From Pseudomonadota bacterium (GTDB taxonomy: Bacteria > Pseudomonadota > Gammaproteobacteria > Steroidobacterales > Steroidobacteraceae), in the NCBI GenBank assembly GCA_021777555.1, contig JAJYDK010000029.1, positions 1 through 49,016 of the forward strand: a DNA stretch of 49,016 bases, given 5' to 3'. Below are positions 19,319 to 26,585 of the stretch, piece by piece. The notes beneath the pieces are model-generated. The model ran no database searches. It was not told where the DNA came from and saw nothing but the letters and a program-made list of their open reading frames with translations. A program made the position numbers and the translations under genes. Numbering within the stretch: the stretch's first letter is position 1; every line of letters starts with the position of its first letter.

Positions 19319-20095
19319 TCAGGCTCCGCTCAGGTGACGCAACAGGAGGAAGGTCTCGCCGAGCAGCCGGGTGAAGCCCGACTCGAGCGCCGGCAGGCCC
19401 GCGATGATGACCAGCAGGCCGAATACCAGGGTGATCGGCAGTCCCACCGCGAACAGGTTCATCGCCGGAGCCGCGCGGCTCATGACGCCGAAGGCGAGGT
19501 TGGTGACGAGCAGCGCCGTGACGCCGGGCAGCGCCACGGCGAGCGCTCCGGAGAACAGCGCCGAGCCCCAGCTCACCACCGTCCAAAGGCCCTGCCCGCC
19601 GAGACCGCTCACTCCGATCGGCAGGGTGCGGAATCCGTCGACCAGAATGCGCAGCAACGCCAGATCGCCGTTCAGCAGCAGGAAGATCAGGGTCACGAGC
19701 ACCGTGTAGAGCTGGCCGAGGGCGGGCGTCGATTCGCCCTCGAGCGGATCGACGTTGAAGGCCATCGACAGACCCATGCTGTTGGCGATCAGCTGACCGC
19801 CGAGAGAGACCGCCGTGAAGAGGATCCGCAGGCAGAATCCGAGTGCGACTCCGATGATTACCTGCTGCACGGTGATCAGCACGCCGGCCGCCGAAAGCGG
19901 CGTCACTCCGATGGGCTGCGGGATGAGGGGCGCGACGAGAAGCGCGATCGCGCCCGCGAGCACGATCCGCAGTTGCACCGGCACTGACATGGAGCCGAAC
20001 ACCGGGGCCACCATGAAGCACGAGCCAATGCGCACGAACGGCCAGAAGACCGAGCCGATGGCGGCATTGAGTTGATGTGCGGTGACCGTGATCAT
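19319..20095 (-). CDS. fliR: Flagellar export gate protein FliR
   Basis: Integral membrane export-gate subunit of 258 aa, rich in hydrophobic helices from end to end. Conserved family stretches include FWPFVRIGSCFMVAPVFG near the N-terminus, MGLSMAFNVDPLEG in the middle, and APAMNLFAVGLPITLVFGLL near the C-terminus. With FliP and FliQ it forms the helical export pore. It follows fliQ by 16 bases and precedes flhB by 4. Confidence 0.96.
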   Translation of the reverse strand: MITVTAHQLNAAIGSVFWPFVRIGSCFMVAPVFGSMSVPVQLRIVLAGAIALLVAPLIPQPIGVTPLSAAGVLITVQQVIIGVALGFCLRILFTAVSLGGQLIANSMGLSMAFNVDPLEGESTPALGQLYTVLVTLIFLLLNGDLALLRILVDGFRTLPIGVSGLGGQGLWTVVSWGSALFSGALAVALPGVTALLVTNLAFGVMSRAAPAMNLFAVGLPITLVFGLLVIIAGLPALESGFTRLLGETFLLLRHLSGA

Positions 20096-20111
20096 GGCCT
20101 CGGGCGGCGCC

Positions 20112-20381
20112 TCAGTAGAGCAGGCCCGGGATGCTCATGATGAGCTCGCGGGTGTAGCTGATCAGGATCCTGAGCATCCAGGGACCGGCGATCACGAGCA
20201 CCAGCGTCATCACCAGCAGCTTCGGGATGAACGACAGCGTCATTTCGTTGATCTGGGTCGCGGCCTGAAAGGCGCTGACCACCACGCCGGTGACGAGCGC
20301 GGCGAGCAGCAGGGGGGCGGCCAGGGCTAGCGCGAGCTCGAGGGCGCCTCGGCCAATGGTCATGACGGTATCGGGGGTCAT
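20112..20381 (-). CDS. fliQ: Flagellar export gate protein FliQ
   Basis: Small export-gate subunit of 89 aa with two membrane helices (ALELALALAAPLLLAALVTGVVVSAFQAATQINEMTLSFIPK and LVMTLVLVIAGPWMLRILISYTREL). The central QAATQINEMTLSFIPK stretch is diagnostic. It sits between fliP and fliR as in nearly all flagellar clusters. The length equals the usual 89 aa. Confidence 0.96.
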   Translation of the reverse strand: MTPDTVMTIGRGALELALALAAPLLLAALVTGVVVSAFQAATQINEMTLSFIPKLLVMTLVLVIAGPWMLRILISYTRELIMSIPGLLY

Positions 20382-20410
20382 CTCGCGCCTCGGTCAGTCC
20401 GGGTTTTCAT

Positions 20411-21154
20411 TCAGTGGTAGAAGCTCGAGGCCAGGGTTCCCATGACGAGCGCCCAGCCGTCGACCAGCACGAACAACATCAGCTTGAACGGCAGCGATAT
20501 CAGCGTCGGCGAGAGCATCATCATTCCGAGCGACATCAGCACGCTCGCCACCACCAGATCGATGATCACGAACGGAATGAAGAGCAGGAACCCTATGAGA
20601 AAGGCGGTCTTGAGCTCGCTCGTGACGAACGCCGGCACCAGCACCGCAAGCGGCACATCGAGCGGCGCCGCGTAGCCCTTGCCGCCGGCGATGTGCACGA
20701 AGGTCGCGATATCGCTCTCGCGGGTCTGATGCAGCATGAATTCCTTCAGCGGCGTCTCGGCCCGGGCAAGGGCGGTCTGCGTATCGATGGTGCCCGCCGC
20801 ATAGGGTTGATAGGCCACCTGATCGATCTGTCTGATGACCGGCGACATGATGAAGAAGGTGAGGAACAGCGCGAGGCCGAGCAGCACCTGGTTGGGCGGC
20901 GTCTGTCCGGCGCCGAGCGCCTGGCGAAGAATGCCGAGAACGATCACGATGCGCGTGAAGGCCGTCATCATCAGCAGGATCGCCGGCAGCAGTGTGAGCG
21001 CTGTCATCAGCGCCAGCACCTGCAGCGTCAGGGTGTAGGTCTGCGTACCGCCGTGGGTCTGCACGCTGAAAGCGGGTATGCCGGGCGCCGCGCAGGCGAT
21101 CATCGGCGCGAGCGCGAACAGCAGCAGCGGCCAGGACTTGCACCGCCGGGTCAC
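20411..21154 (-). CDS. fliP: Flagellar export gate protein FliP
   Basis: Export-gate subunit of 247 aa. A signal-peptide-like N-terminus ([17 protein letters not shown]) is followed by hydrophobic segments and the conserved [56 protein letters not shown] and [14 protein letters not shown]. The start codon is GTG (not ATG) and overlaps the fliO stop as GTGA, which marks translational coupling. fliQ follows 29 bases later. Confidence 0.97.
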   Translation of the reverse strand: MTRRCKSWPLLLFALAPMIACAAPGIPAFSVQTHGGTQTYTLTLQVLALMTALTLLPAILLMMTAFTRIVIVLGILRQALGAGQTPPNQVLLGLALFLTFFIMSPVIRQIDQVAYQPYAAGTIDTQTALARAETPLKEFMLHQTRESDIATFVHIAGGKGYAAPLDVPLAVLVPAFVTSELKTAFLIGFLLFIPFVIIDLVVASVLMSLGMMMLSPTLISLPFKLMLFVLVDGWALVMGTLASSFYH

Positions 21155-21531
21155 TTGCCGAGGCTCCGCTTGAGCAGCTGCGCGAAGCTCGGCTTCGGGG
21201 CCGGTGCGGACGGCGCGGGGTTGCCGATGTCGGCCGGCTGATCGAGGACGTGCAGGGTGTTGACCCGCCCGGGAGCGACCCCGAGCAGGATCTGCGCGCC
21301 GCCGACTCTGAGCAGCACCGCGCGCTCCTTTGGGCCGAGCGGCATGTTGGCCAGCACTTCGAGTGCGCCTGCGGTGCGGTCGCCGAACGTGCGCATGCGC
21401 CGCGCGAGCCAGGCGAGGGCGAAGATCACCGCCAGTACGCCAAGCAGCGCCAGCGTGACCGACAAGAGACCGCTGACGCCGATCACCGGCGCACCCGCGG
21501 CGGTGGTGGGCGCGGCGAATGCGTGGCTCAT
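21151..21531 (-). CDS. fliO: Flagellar biosynthesis protein FliO
   Basis: Small membrane protein of 126 aa that helps assemble the FliP pore. One membrane helix ([28 protein letters not shown]) is followed by a cytoplasmic FliO domain ([39 protein letters not shown]) and a Pro/Ala tail. The N-terminal 25 residues are weakly conserved. It overlaps fliN (ATGA) and fliP (GTGA). Confidence 0.92.
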   Translation of the reverse strand: MSHAFAAPTTAAGAPVIGVSGLLSVTLALLGVLAVIFALAWLARRMRTFGDRTAGALEVLANMPLGPKERAVLLRVGGAQILLGVAPGRVNTLHVLDQPADIGNPAPSAPAPKPSFAQLLKRSLGK

Positions 21532-21863
21532 CGCAGTTTGCGCAGTCGCTCGGCGGGGCTGATCACATCGGTGAGGCGAATGCCGAATCTCTCGTTGACG
21601 ACCACCACCTCGCCGTGGGCCACCAGGGTGCCGTTGACATAGACATCGAGCGGTTCGCCCGCGGTGCGGTCGAGCTCGACCACCGAGCCCTGATTGAGCT
21701 GCAGGAAGTTGCGGATGGGAATGCGTGTGCGTCCGACCTCCATGGACAGAGTCACTGGAACGTCGAGGATGACGTCCAGATTGATGTCGCGGGAGCCGGC
21801 GCCGGCTCCCTCCTCGCTCAGGTCCTGGAACTGGGCGGGTTGCGCCTCGATCTTGGCATTCAT
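21528..21863 (-). CDS. fliN: Flagellar switch protein FliN
   Basis: C-ring subunit of 111 aa. After a short acidic N-terminal segment comes the SpoA/FliN domain: [76 protein letters not shown] (key features: [21 protein letters not shown] and the FGIRLTD end). The ATG at 21863 overlaps the fliM stop (ATGA), and a longer reading upstream is only the fliM reading in another frame. fliO follows with a 4-base overlap. Confidence 0.96.
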   Translation of the reverse strand: MNAKIEAQPAQFQDLSEEGAGAGSRDINLDVILDVPVTLSMEVGRTRIPIRNFLQLNQGSVVELDRTAGEPLDVYVNGTLVAHGEVVVVNERFGIRLTDVISPAERLRKLR

Positions 21864-22876
21864 GGTGAAACTCGCTTGATCTGGCTGGTCGGCGGCTCGG
21901 AAAGGGATTTGGTGCGGCGCAGGCGCTCTTCGATCTTGACGGCCTGATGGCCGCGCGAATTGCCGAAACTGCCGCGAAACACGGGTACTTCCTCGGCGAT
22001 CACGGTGACCTTGCCGGTGAAGTCGCACGGAACGATGTCCCCTGGCTTGAGATTCACCAGCTCGGCAAGGCTGAGCGATGAGCGGCCGAGGATGGTGGTG
22101 ATCTCGAGCTCGGCGTCCTCCATCTCCTCGCGCAGCGACTGCACCCAGCGCTCATCCTTCTCCATGCGGTCGCTCGCCACGCCGGCATCCAGCACCTCGC
22201 GCAGCGGCTCGATCATGGCGTAGGGCAGGGTGATGTGCAGGTTGCCGCCCGTGCCATCGAGCTCGATGTGGAACGAGGTCACCACCACGATCTCCGAGGG
22301 GGAGACGATATTGGCGAAGTGCGGGTTGATCTCCGATTGCAGGTATTCGGGCTCGAGCGAGGCGACGTGCGACCATGCCTCGCGCAGGTCGGTGAAGACG
22401 CTGCGCAGCACGAGGTGGATGATGCGTTGCTCGGTGGCGGTGAACTCCCGGCCCTCGATCTTGGCGTGGCGGCCGTTGCCGCCGAAGAAGTTGTCGACCA
22501 CTGCGAAGACGAGCTTCGGATCGAGGACGATGAGCGCGGTGCCGCGCAACGGGTTGATCCGCACGAGGTTCAGGCTGGTCGGTACGTGCAGGGTGTGCAC
22601 GAACTCGCTGAATTTCTTGATCTGCACCGGGCCGACGGCGACCTCCGGGGAGCGGCGCAGCAGGTTGTACAGGCTGATGCGATTCAGTCGTGCGAAACGC
22701 TCGTTGATCATCTCGAGCGTGGGCATCCGGCCGCGCACGATGCGCATCTGGTTGGCGAAGTCGTATTGCCGGACTTCCCCCGGCGCGAGCGGCGCCTCGG
22801 TGCTGACCGCTCCGGTATCGACGCCGTGCAGCAGGGCGTCGATTTCGGCCTGATCGAGTATCTTTTCGTTGCTCAT
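21860..22876 (-). CDS. fliM: Flagellar switch protein FliM
   Basis: C-ring protein of 338 aa that binds CheY-P. The N-terminal CheY-binding peptide KILDQAEIDALLHG is clear. The CheC-like middle domain follows (RISLYNLLRRSPEVAVGPVQIKKFSEFVHTL, RGTALIVLDPKLVFAVVDNFFGG), then the C-terminal SpoA domain (LAELVNLKPGDIVPCDFTGKVTVIAEEVPVFRGSFG). fliL is 22 bases upstream; fliN overlaps by 4. Confidence 0.97.
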   Translation of the reverse strand: MSNEKILDQAEIDALLHGVDTGAVSTEAPLAPGEVRQYDFANQMRIVRGRMPTLEMINERFARLNRISLYNLLRRSPEVAVGPVQIKKFSEFVHTLHVPTSLNLVRINPLRGTALIVLDPKLVFAVVDNFFGGNGRHAKIEGREFTATEQRIIHLVLRSVFTDLREAWSHVASLEPEYLQSEINPHFANIVSPSEIVVVTSFHIELDGTGGNLHITLPYAMIEPLREVLDAGVASDRMEKDERWVQSLREEMEDAELEITTILGRSSLSLAELVNLKPGDIVPCDFTGKVTVIAEEVPVFRGSFGNSRGHQAVKIEERLRRTKSLSEPPTSQIKRVSP

Positions 22877-22898
22877 GATCTCGCGCTCGGCCCGGCGG

Positions 22899-23402
22899 CT
22901 ACTGCATCACGAAGCTGGTGAAGTAGATGGCCTCGACGTTGCCGGGCCTGCCGCCGTTCCGGGCGGTGACCGTGCGGATGGCGCCGAGCACCTGGGCGCG
23001 CAGAGCCTCCTTGCCCGCCTCGGTGTCGAGTGTCGTGTACTGCTGCCCGCCGAGCAGCAGCAAGAGGTCGTTGCGGATCATCGGGTCGTTCTGCTTGAGC
23101 AGCGCGATGGTCTTGGGGTCGCGCGACATCACCTGGATGCTCACCTGCAGGTAGCGCACCACCTGGCCGGCCTGGAAATTGACGACGAAGGGCTTGAGCG
23201 GCAGGTAAATCGGCGGTCCGGAGGGAGCCTTCATCTTTGCGTGCGCGGCGCTCGAGCCGAACAGGTGCAGCGCCATGGCGCCACCGACGCCTCCGCCCAG
23301 CACGACCGTACCGATGACGATGAGGAGCCACAGGGGCAGCGAGCGTTTCTTTGCGGGCGCCGGGGCGGTTTCAGCCGGGATGTCAGCGGATGCGGTGGCC
23401 AT
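22899..23402 (-). CDS. fliL: Flagellar basal body-associated protein FliL
   Basis: Stator-associated protein of 167 aa. A short cytoplasmic N-terminus (with KKR), one membrane helix (LPLWLLIVIGTVVLGGGVGGAMALHLFG) and a periplasmic FliL domain (PIYLPLKPFVVNFQAGQVVRYLQVSIQVMSRD) are followed by a C-terminus ending NVEAIYFTSFVMQ, the expected form. The start at 23402 is supported by the sigma-54 promoter at 23448-23463, which lies inside the longer alternative reading and would leave a leader of about 35 bases. It is the first gene of the fliL-motD unit. Confidence 0.95.
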   Translation of the reverse strand: MATASADIPAETAPAPAKKRSLPLWLLIVIGTVVLGGGVGGAMALHLFGSSAAHAKMKAPSGPPIYLPLKPFVVNFQAGQVVRYLQVSIQVMSRDPKTIALLKQNDPMIRNDLLLLLGGQQYTTLDTEAGKEALRAQVLGAIRTVTARNGGRPGNVEAIYFTSFVMQ

Positions 23403-23447
23403 TGGTCTTGCGGGTCCTGTGCGTGAAGGGCGTTGCGGCGGGAAAAC

Positions 23448-23463
23448 TGCAATGCCTGTGCCA
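23448..23463 (-). promoter_or_regulatory. Sigma-54 promoter for fliL operon
   Basis: The minus strand reads TGGCACAGGCATTGCA, which fits TGGCAC-N5-TTGCA with the GG and GC dinucleotides exactly 10 bases apart. Transcription would start near 23437, 35 bases before the fliL ATG. Two sigma-54 activator genes lie next door, on the other side of the divergent region. Sigma-54 control of fliL-type operons by FleQ or FlrA is established in Pseudomonas and Vibrio. Confidence 0.85.
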
Positions 23464-23521
23464 CGCGGGTCGAAGGGCGTCCAATCCATTGATGGAAAAG
23501 GAATTTGTGTCGCCGGTCCAC

Positions 23522-23537
23522 TGTGATGCGCGTCACA
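23522..23537. promoter_or_regulatory. TGTGA-N6-TCACA palindrome, candidate regulator site 1
   Basis: TGTGATGCGCGTCACA is a perfect inverted repeat with the arm and spacer of the CRP/Vfr/Clp consensus. Its centre lies about 93 bases upstream of the predicted fliL sigma-54 start site, which also suits an enhancer-binding site for a FleQ/FlrC-type activator. In P. aeruginosa the CRP homologue Vfr represses fleQ, so either reading is reasonable. Confidence 0.6.
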
Positions 23538-23610
23538 CGCCCGAGCCAGTGACGGACTTCCGGCGCTCATGCCGCGCTTCGATGTATCGATGATCCGCCG
23601 CCCGTTGGAT

Positions 23611-23626
23611 CGTGAGCCGCATCACC
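23611..23626. promoter_or_regulatory. GTGA-N6-TCAC palindrome, candidate regulator site 2
   Basis: CGTGAGCCGCATCACC contains exact GTGA and TCAC arms with a 6-base spacer. Its centre is 89 bases from that of site 1 and about 181 bases upstream of the predicted fliL start. The fleQ-like ATG is about 165 bases away on the other side. Confidence 0.5.
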
Positions 23627-23788
23627 CTCGCTGCATCCGACTGTCGCCATTTGTACACAATCTGGAGACGGGTCACAGATTCCCATTCAGTTGGCACGCA
23701 CCATTGCGCCGCGGGGAAAGAAGAGGTCGGATGACTGACTCGCCCCCCCACCCGGAATAAAGCAGCCAAGAAGTTGAGTGAGGGCGCC

Positions 23789-25000
23789 ATGCTCGCAACC
23801 GAATGTGTCTCGAATCCCGCTTCGCTGGAGGACAGGAGAAAGTGGGACTCATCCGGCGCGGAGGCCTCAGCGGGCCTCACCGTCCGTCTGCCGACGGGAG
23901 CCTCGGGCGCGATCCGCGACGTGATCGCCCTGATCCGCCAGGTGGCGGTCTATGATTCGACCGTGCTCGTGCTCGGGGAATCGGGAACCGGCAAGGAAGT
24001 CGCCGCCCGCGCCATCCATGACTTGAGTCCGCGGCGCAACCGGCCGTTCGTCGCCGTCAACTGCGGCGCCATTCCATCGGAGCTCCTCGAATCCGAGCTC
24101 TTCGGTCACGAGAAGGGCTCCTTCACCGGCGCGATCGCCGCCCGCAAGGGCCGTTTCGAAATCGCCGAGGGCGGCACGCTGTTTCTCGATGAGATCGGGG
24201 ACATGAGTCCGTCGATGCAGGTCAAGCTGCTGCGCGTCCTGCAGGAGCGGGTTTTCGAGCGGGTGGGCAACCACGCCCCCATCCGCTGCAACGTGCGCAT
24301 CATCGCTGCGACACACCGCAATCTCGAGGAGGCCATCGGGAGCGGCGCGTTCCGCGAGGATCTGTTCCATCGCCTGAACGTTTTTCCGATCGAAATGCCC
24401 TCGCTGCGCGATCGCAGAGAGGACCTGCCCGCGCTGGTGCGCGAGTTCGCCGCCAGCAACGAGGCCGAGGGACGCGCGGCGGTGCGGCTCTCGCCACGGG
24501 CGCTCGCCGCCCTGTCGAGGCATCCGTGGACCGGCAATGTGCGCGAGCTTTCCAACCTCATCGAGCGGCTCTCCATCATCAGCGGCGGCAACACCGTCGA
24601 TGTCGCTCACCTGCCGCCGAAGTACCGGCCGCCGGAGGATTGGCTGTTCGAGGAGCCTCAGACCGGGGACTCCTCGCCGATGGCGGATGAAGGCGCCGTC
24701 GATGCCCCGCTCAGCGAGGAGGCGGCCCTGGCGCTGCTCGAGTCCTCACTGCCCGCCATCGCCGATGACGCGCACGAGGCGGTGTCCGAGGGGCAGCCGA
24801 CGTTGCCCAGCGAGGGACTCGATCTGCGCGAGCACCTGCAGAGAATCGAGCGCGCGCTGGTTCAACAGGCCCTGACGCGCGCCAACGGCGTGGTCGCACA
24901 GGCGGCCCGCTTGCTCAATCTCCGTCGCACCACACTCGTCGAGCGGCTTCGCAAGCTCGGACTCACCGACTGCATGACCGAGGCCGTGACGGAAGTTTGA
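23789..25000 (+). CDS. FleQ-like sigma-54 transcriptional activator lacking the N-terminal FleQ domain
   Basis: Predicted master activator of flagellar genes, 403 aa against about 490 for FleQ. The AAA+ domain has Walker A GESGTGKE (63-70), the sigma-54 contact loop GSFTGA (110-115), Walker [12 protein letters not shown] and [12 protein letters not shown]. The C-terminus ([21 protein letters not shown] ... [21 protein letters not shown]) is strongly FleQ-like with a Fis-type helix-turn-helix. The N-terminal receiver-like FleQ domain is missing. The LFRS segment that binds c-di-GMP in P. aeruginosa FleQ appears as TVRL, and the RN after Walker A as RA, so c-di-GMP response is doubtful. The ATG at 23789 is preceded by GAGGG; a TTG at 23774 is an alternative. 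Confidence 0.87.
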   Translation: MLATECVSNPASLEDRRKWDSSGAEASAGLTVRLPTGASGAIRDVIALIRQVAVYDSTVLVLGESGTGKEVAARAIHDLSPRRNRPFVAVNCGAIPSELLESELFGHEKGSFTGAIAARKGRFEIAEGGTLFLDEIGDMSPSMQVKLLRVLQERVFERVGNHAPIRCNVRIIAATHRNLEEAIGSGAFREDLFHRLNVFPIEMPSLRDRREDLPALVREFAASNEAEGRAAVRLSPRALAALSRHPWTGNVRELSNLIERLSIISGGNTVDVAHLPPKYRPPEDWLFEEPQTGDSSPMADEGAVDAPLSEEAALALLESSLPAIADDAHEAVSEGQPTLPSEGLDLREHLQRIERALVQQALTRANGVVAQAARLLNLRRTTLVERLRKLGLTDCMTEAVTEV

Positions 25001-25030
25001 CGCCGAAAGGCGCGGTATGCCGCCGCGCCC

Positions 25031-25044
25031 GTGACCGGCGTCAC
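25031..25044. promoter_or_regulatory. GTGA-N6-TCAC palindrome upstream of the flrC-like gene
   Basis: GTGACCGGCGTCAC is a perfect GTGA/TCAC inverted repeat with 6 bases between arms. Its centre is about 55 bases upstream of the start site predicted from the sigma-54 element at 25066-25081. It shares the core GTGACCG with the palindromes at 10281-10296 and 32979-32993. Confidence 0.52.
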
Positions 25045-25065
25045 GCTTTGCGGCAGATCCTCGCC

Positions 25066-25081
25066 CGGCACGGCATTTGCA
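25066..25081 (+). promoter_or_regulatory. Sigma-54 promoter for flrC-like gene and fliE-K
   Basis: CGGCACGGCATTTGCA matches the sigma-54 consensus except for C in place of the first T, with GG and GC exactly 10 bases apart. The predicted start near 25092 leaves about 30 bases before the ATG of the second activator at 25123. This places that activator, and probably fliE-fliK behind it, under RpoN and the upstream FleQ-like protein. Confidence 0.78.
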
Positions 25082-25122
25082 TTCCTCCCCCTGGAGCATC
25101 CCTGAGCCCATTGGGGGGAGCA

Positions 25123-26202
25123 ATGTCGGAAACTCAAGATCAGGTCACTTCAAACAGCAACGCCGCGCGCAGCGCACCGGAACCGGTGGCCTGCGCCGCT
25201 CATTCCCAGCGGCTGCTCGAGCTCGCGCGCCGCGTGGCGGCCAGCGATTGCACCGTGCTCATCTGCGGCGAGTCCGGCACGGGCAAGGAGGTCCTCTCCC
25301 GCTACGTGCACCGGCGCTCCCAGCGCGCTAAGGGGCCGTTCGTCGCGGTCAACTGCGCGGCCATTCCCGAGAACATGCTCGAGGCGATGCTGTTCGGGTA
25401 CGAGCGCGGCAGCTTCACCGGCGCACACAGCGCACACCCGGGAAAATTCGAGCAGGCCCAGGGCGGGACGCTGCTGCTCGATGAGGTGACCGAGATGCCG
25501 CTCGGATTGCAGGCGAAACTCCTGCGCGTCCTGCAGGAGAAGGAAGTCGAGCGCCTCGGCTGCCGCGCACCCCTGAGTCTCGATGTGCGCGTCATCGCGA
25601 CCACCAATCGCAGACTTCGCGAAGAGGTCGCCGCGGGGCGCTTTCGCGAAGACCTGTATTACCGGCTGAACGTCTTTCCACTGGCGATTGCGCCGCTGCG
25701 ATCGCGGCGTGACGACATTTTGCCGCTCGCCATGCAGCTGCTCACCGCGCATTGCCGTCCGGGCACGGCGATCCCTGCGCTGAGTGCCGATGCGGCCCAT
25801 CGGCTGCTCACCTATCCCTGGCCGGGCAACGTGCGCGAACTGGACAATCTTCTGCAGCGCGCGCTCATTCTGGTCAACGGACCGGTGATCGGACCGGAGC
25901 ACATACAGTTCGAAGCGGCCAACGGCGTGCCGCTCGAGGGCGTGACCCGCGGGGACGAGCCGCGCGGCACCCCATGGTTCCTGGATGGCGGCGGATCCGC
26001 CGACACCTGCCCAGACGGGTCGGGCACGGGCTCGCTCGCCGGTTCGCTCATTCAGGCCGAGCGCGACCTGATCCTCGATGCGCTGCGCTCGGGACAGGGC
26101 AGCCGCCGCGAAGCGGCCGTGCGTCTCGGGATCAGCCCGCGCACGCTGCGTTACAAGCTGGCCCGGCTGCGTGAAGCGGGCGTCGAAGTTCCGGCGGCCT
26201 GA
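25123..26202 (+). CDS. FlrC/FleR-like sigma-54 activator without receiver domain
   Basis: Activator of 359 aa. Walker A GESGTGKE (49-56), GSFTGA (96-101), Walker [12 protein letters not shown], and the FleR/FlrC-type signatures [28 protein letters not shown] and [18 protein letters not shown] are present. A Fis-type helix-turn-helix ends the protein ([26 protein letters not shown]). FleR and FlrC normally begin with a receiver domain phosphorylated by FleS/FlrB; here both the receiver and the kinase gene are absent, so control may be by expression level alone. GGGGGGAG precedes the ATG. fliE follows after 11 bases. Confidence 0.87.
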   Translation: MSETQDQVTSNSNAARSAPEPVACAAHSQRLLELARRVAASDCTVLICGESGTGKEVLSRYVHRRSQRAKGPFVAVNCAAIPENMLEAMLFGYERGSFTGAHSAHPGKFEQAQGGTLLLDEVTEMPLGLQAKLLRVLQEKEVERLGCRAPLSLDVRVIATTNRRLREEVAAGRFREDLYYRLNVFPLAIAPLRSRRDDILPLAMQLLTAHCRPGTAIPALSADAAHRLLTYPWPGNVRELDNLLQRALILVNGPVIGPEHIQFEAANGVPLEGVTRGDEPRGTPWFLDGGGSADTCPDGSGTGSLAGSLIQAERDLILDALRSGQGSRREAAVRLGISPRTLRYKLARLREAGVEVPAA

Positions 26203-26213
26203 GGGAGTCGACT

Positions 26214-26576
26214 ATGAGTCAGATGGCCATCAATCAGGTCCTGGCGCAGATCCGCTCGCTCTCGGAGCAGGTGCGTCTCGATGCGCCCCGCCCCATGGCC
26301 GCGCAGGGCATCGGCGCCCCGAGCGTGCAGGGCGCAGCCCCAGGCAACGCGCCGAGCGAGTTCGCCGCGCTGCTGAAGCGCGGGATCGACCAGGTGAACC
26401 AGAGCGAACAGCGCGCCAATGCGCTGGCGGACGCCTTCTCGCGCGGCGCTCCGGGGGTGTCGCTCCCGCAGGTGATGGTGCAGATGGACAAGGCGAGCGT
26501 TTCCTTCCGGGCCCTGACCGAAGTGCGCAACCGCCTCATCAGCGCCTATCAAGACATCATGAACATGCAGATGTAG
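26214..26576 (+). CDS. fliE: Flagellar hook-basal body protein FliE
   Basis: FliE joins the MS ring to the rod. The product is 120 aa, close to the usual 100-115. The conserved C-terminal half is clear: SEFAALLKRGIDQVNQSEQRANALADAFSRG, then SLPQVMVQMDKASVSFRALTEVRNRLISAYQDIMNMQM (key: VMVQMDKASVSF and the YQDIMNMQ end). The first 45 residues are variable. GAGGGAG precedes the ATG. It lies 11 bases after the FlrC-like gene and 9 bases before fliF. Confidence 0.95.
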   Translation: MSQMAINQVLAQIRSLSEQVRLDAPRPMAAQGIGAPSVQGAAPGNAPSEFAALLKRGIDQVNQSEQRANALADAFSRGAPGVSLPQVMVQMDKASVSFRALTEVRNRLISAYQDIMNMQM

Positions 26577-26585
26577 TGAATCGAC

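Larger units (their letters stand above)
23403..23788. other. Divergent regulatory region between fliL and the fleQ-like gene
   Basis: This is the largest gene-free stretch, 386 bases. It holds the fliL sigma-54 promoter, two GTGA-N6-TCAC palindromes (23522-23537 and 23611-23626), a further TCACA half-site near 23673, a small TCGAT-GT-ATCGA dyad at 23579-23590, and an imperfect sigma-54-like element (GG and GC 11 apart, 23692-23707) reading toward the fleQ-like gene. I found no convincing -35/-10 pair for that gene. Short open readings here lack family features and I do not call them genes. Confidence 0.7.

Noticed and set aside
23692..23707. TGGCACGCACCATTGC as a sigma-54 promoter for the fleQ-like gene
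   Set aside because: The GG and GC dinucleotides are 11 bases apart instead of 10; sigma-54 is strict about this spacing, so I leave it as a possible weak or decayed site.
23569..23760. Possible 63-aa protein in the fliL/fleQ-like gap
   Set aside because: No Shine-Dalgarno site, no recognisable family, and it overlaps the putative regulator sites.
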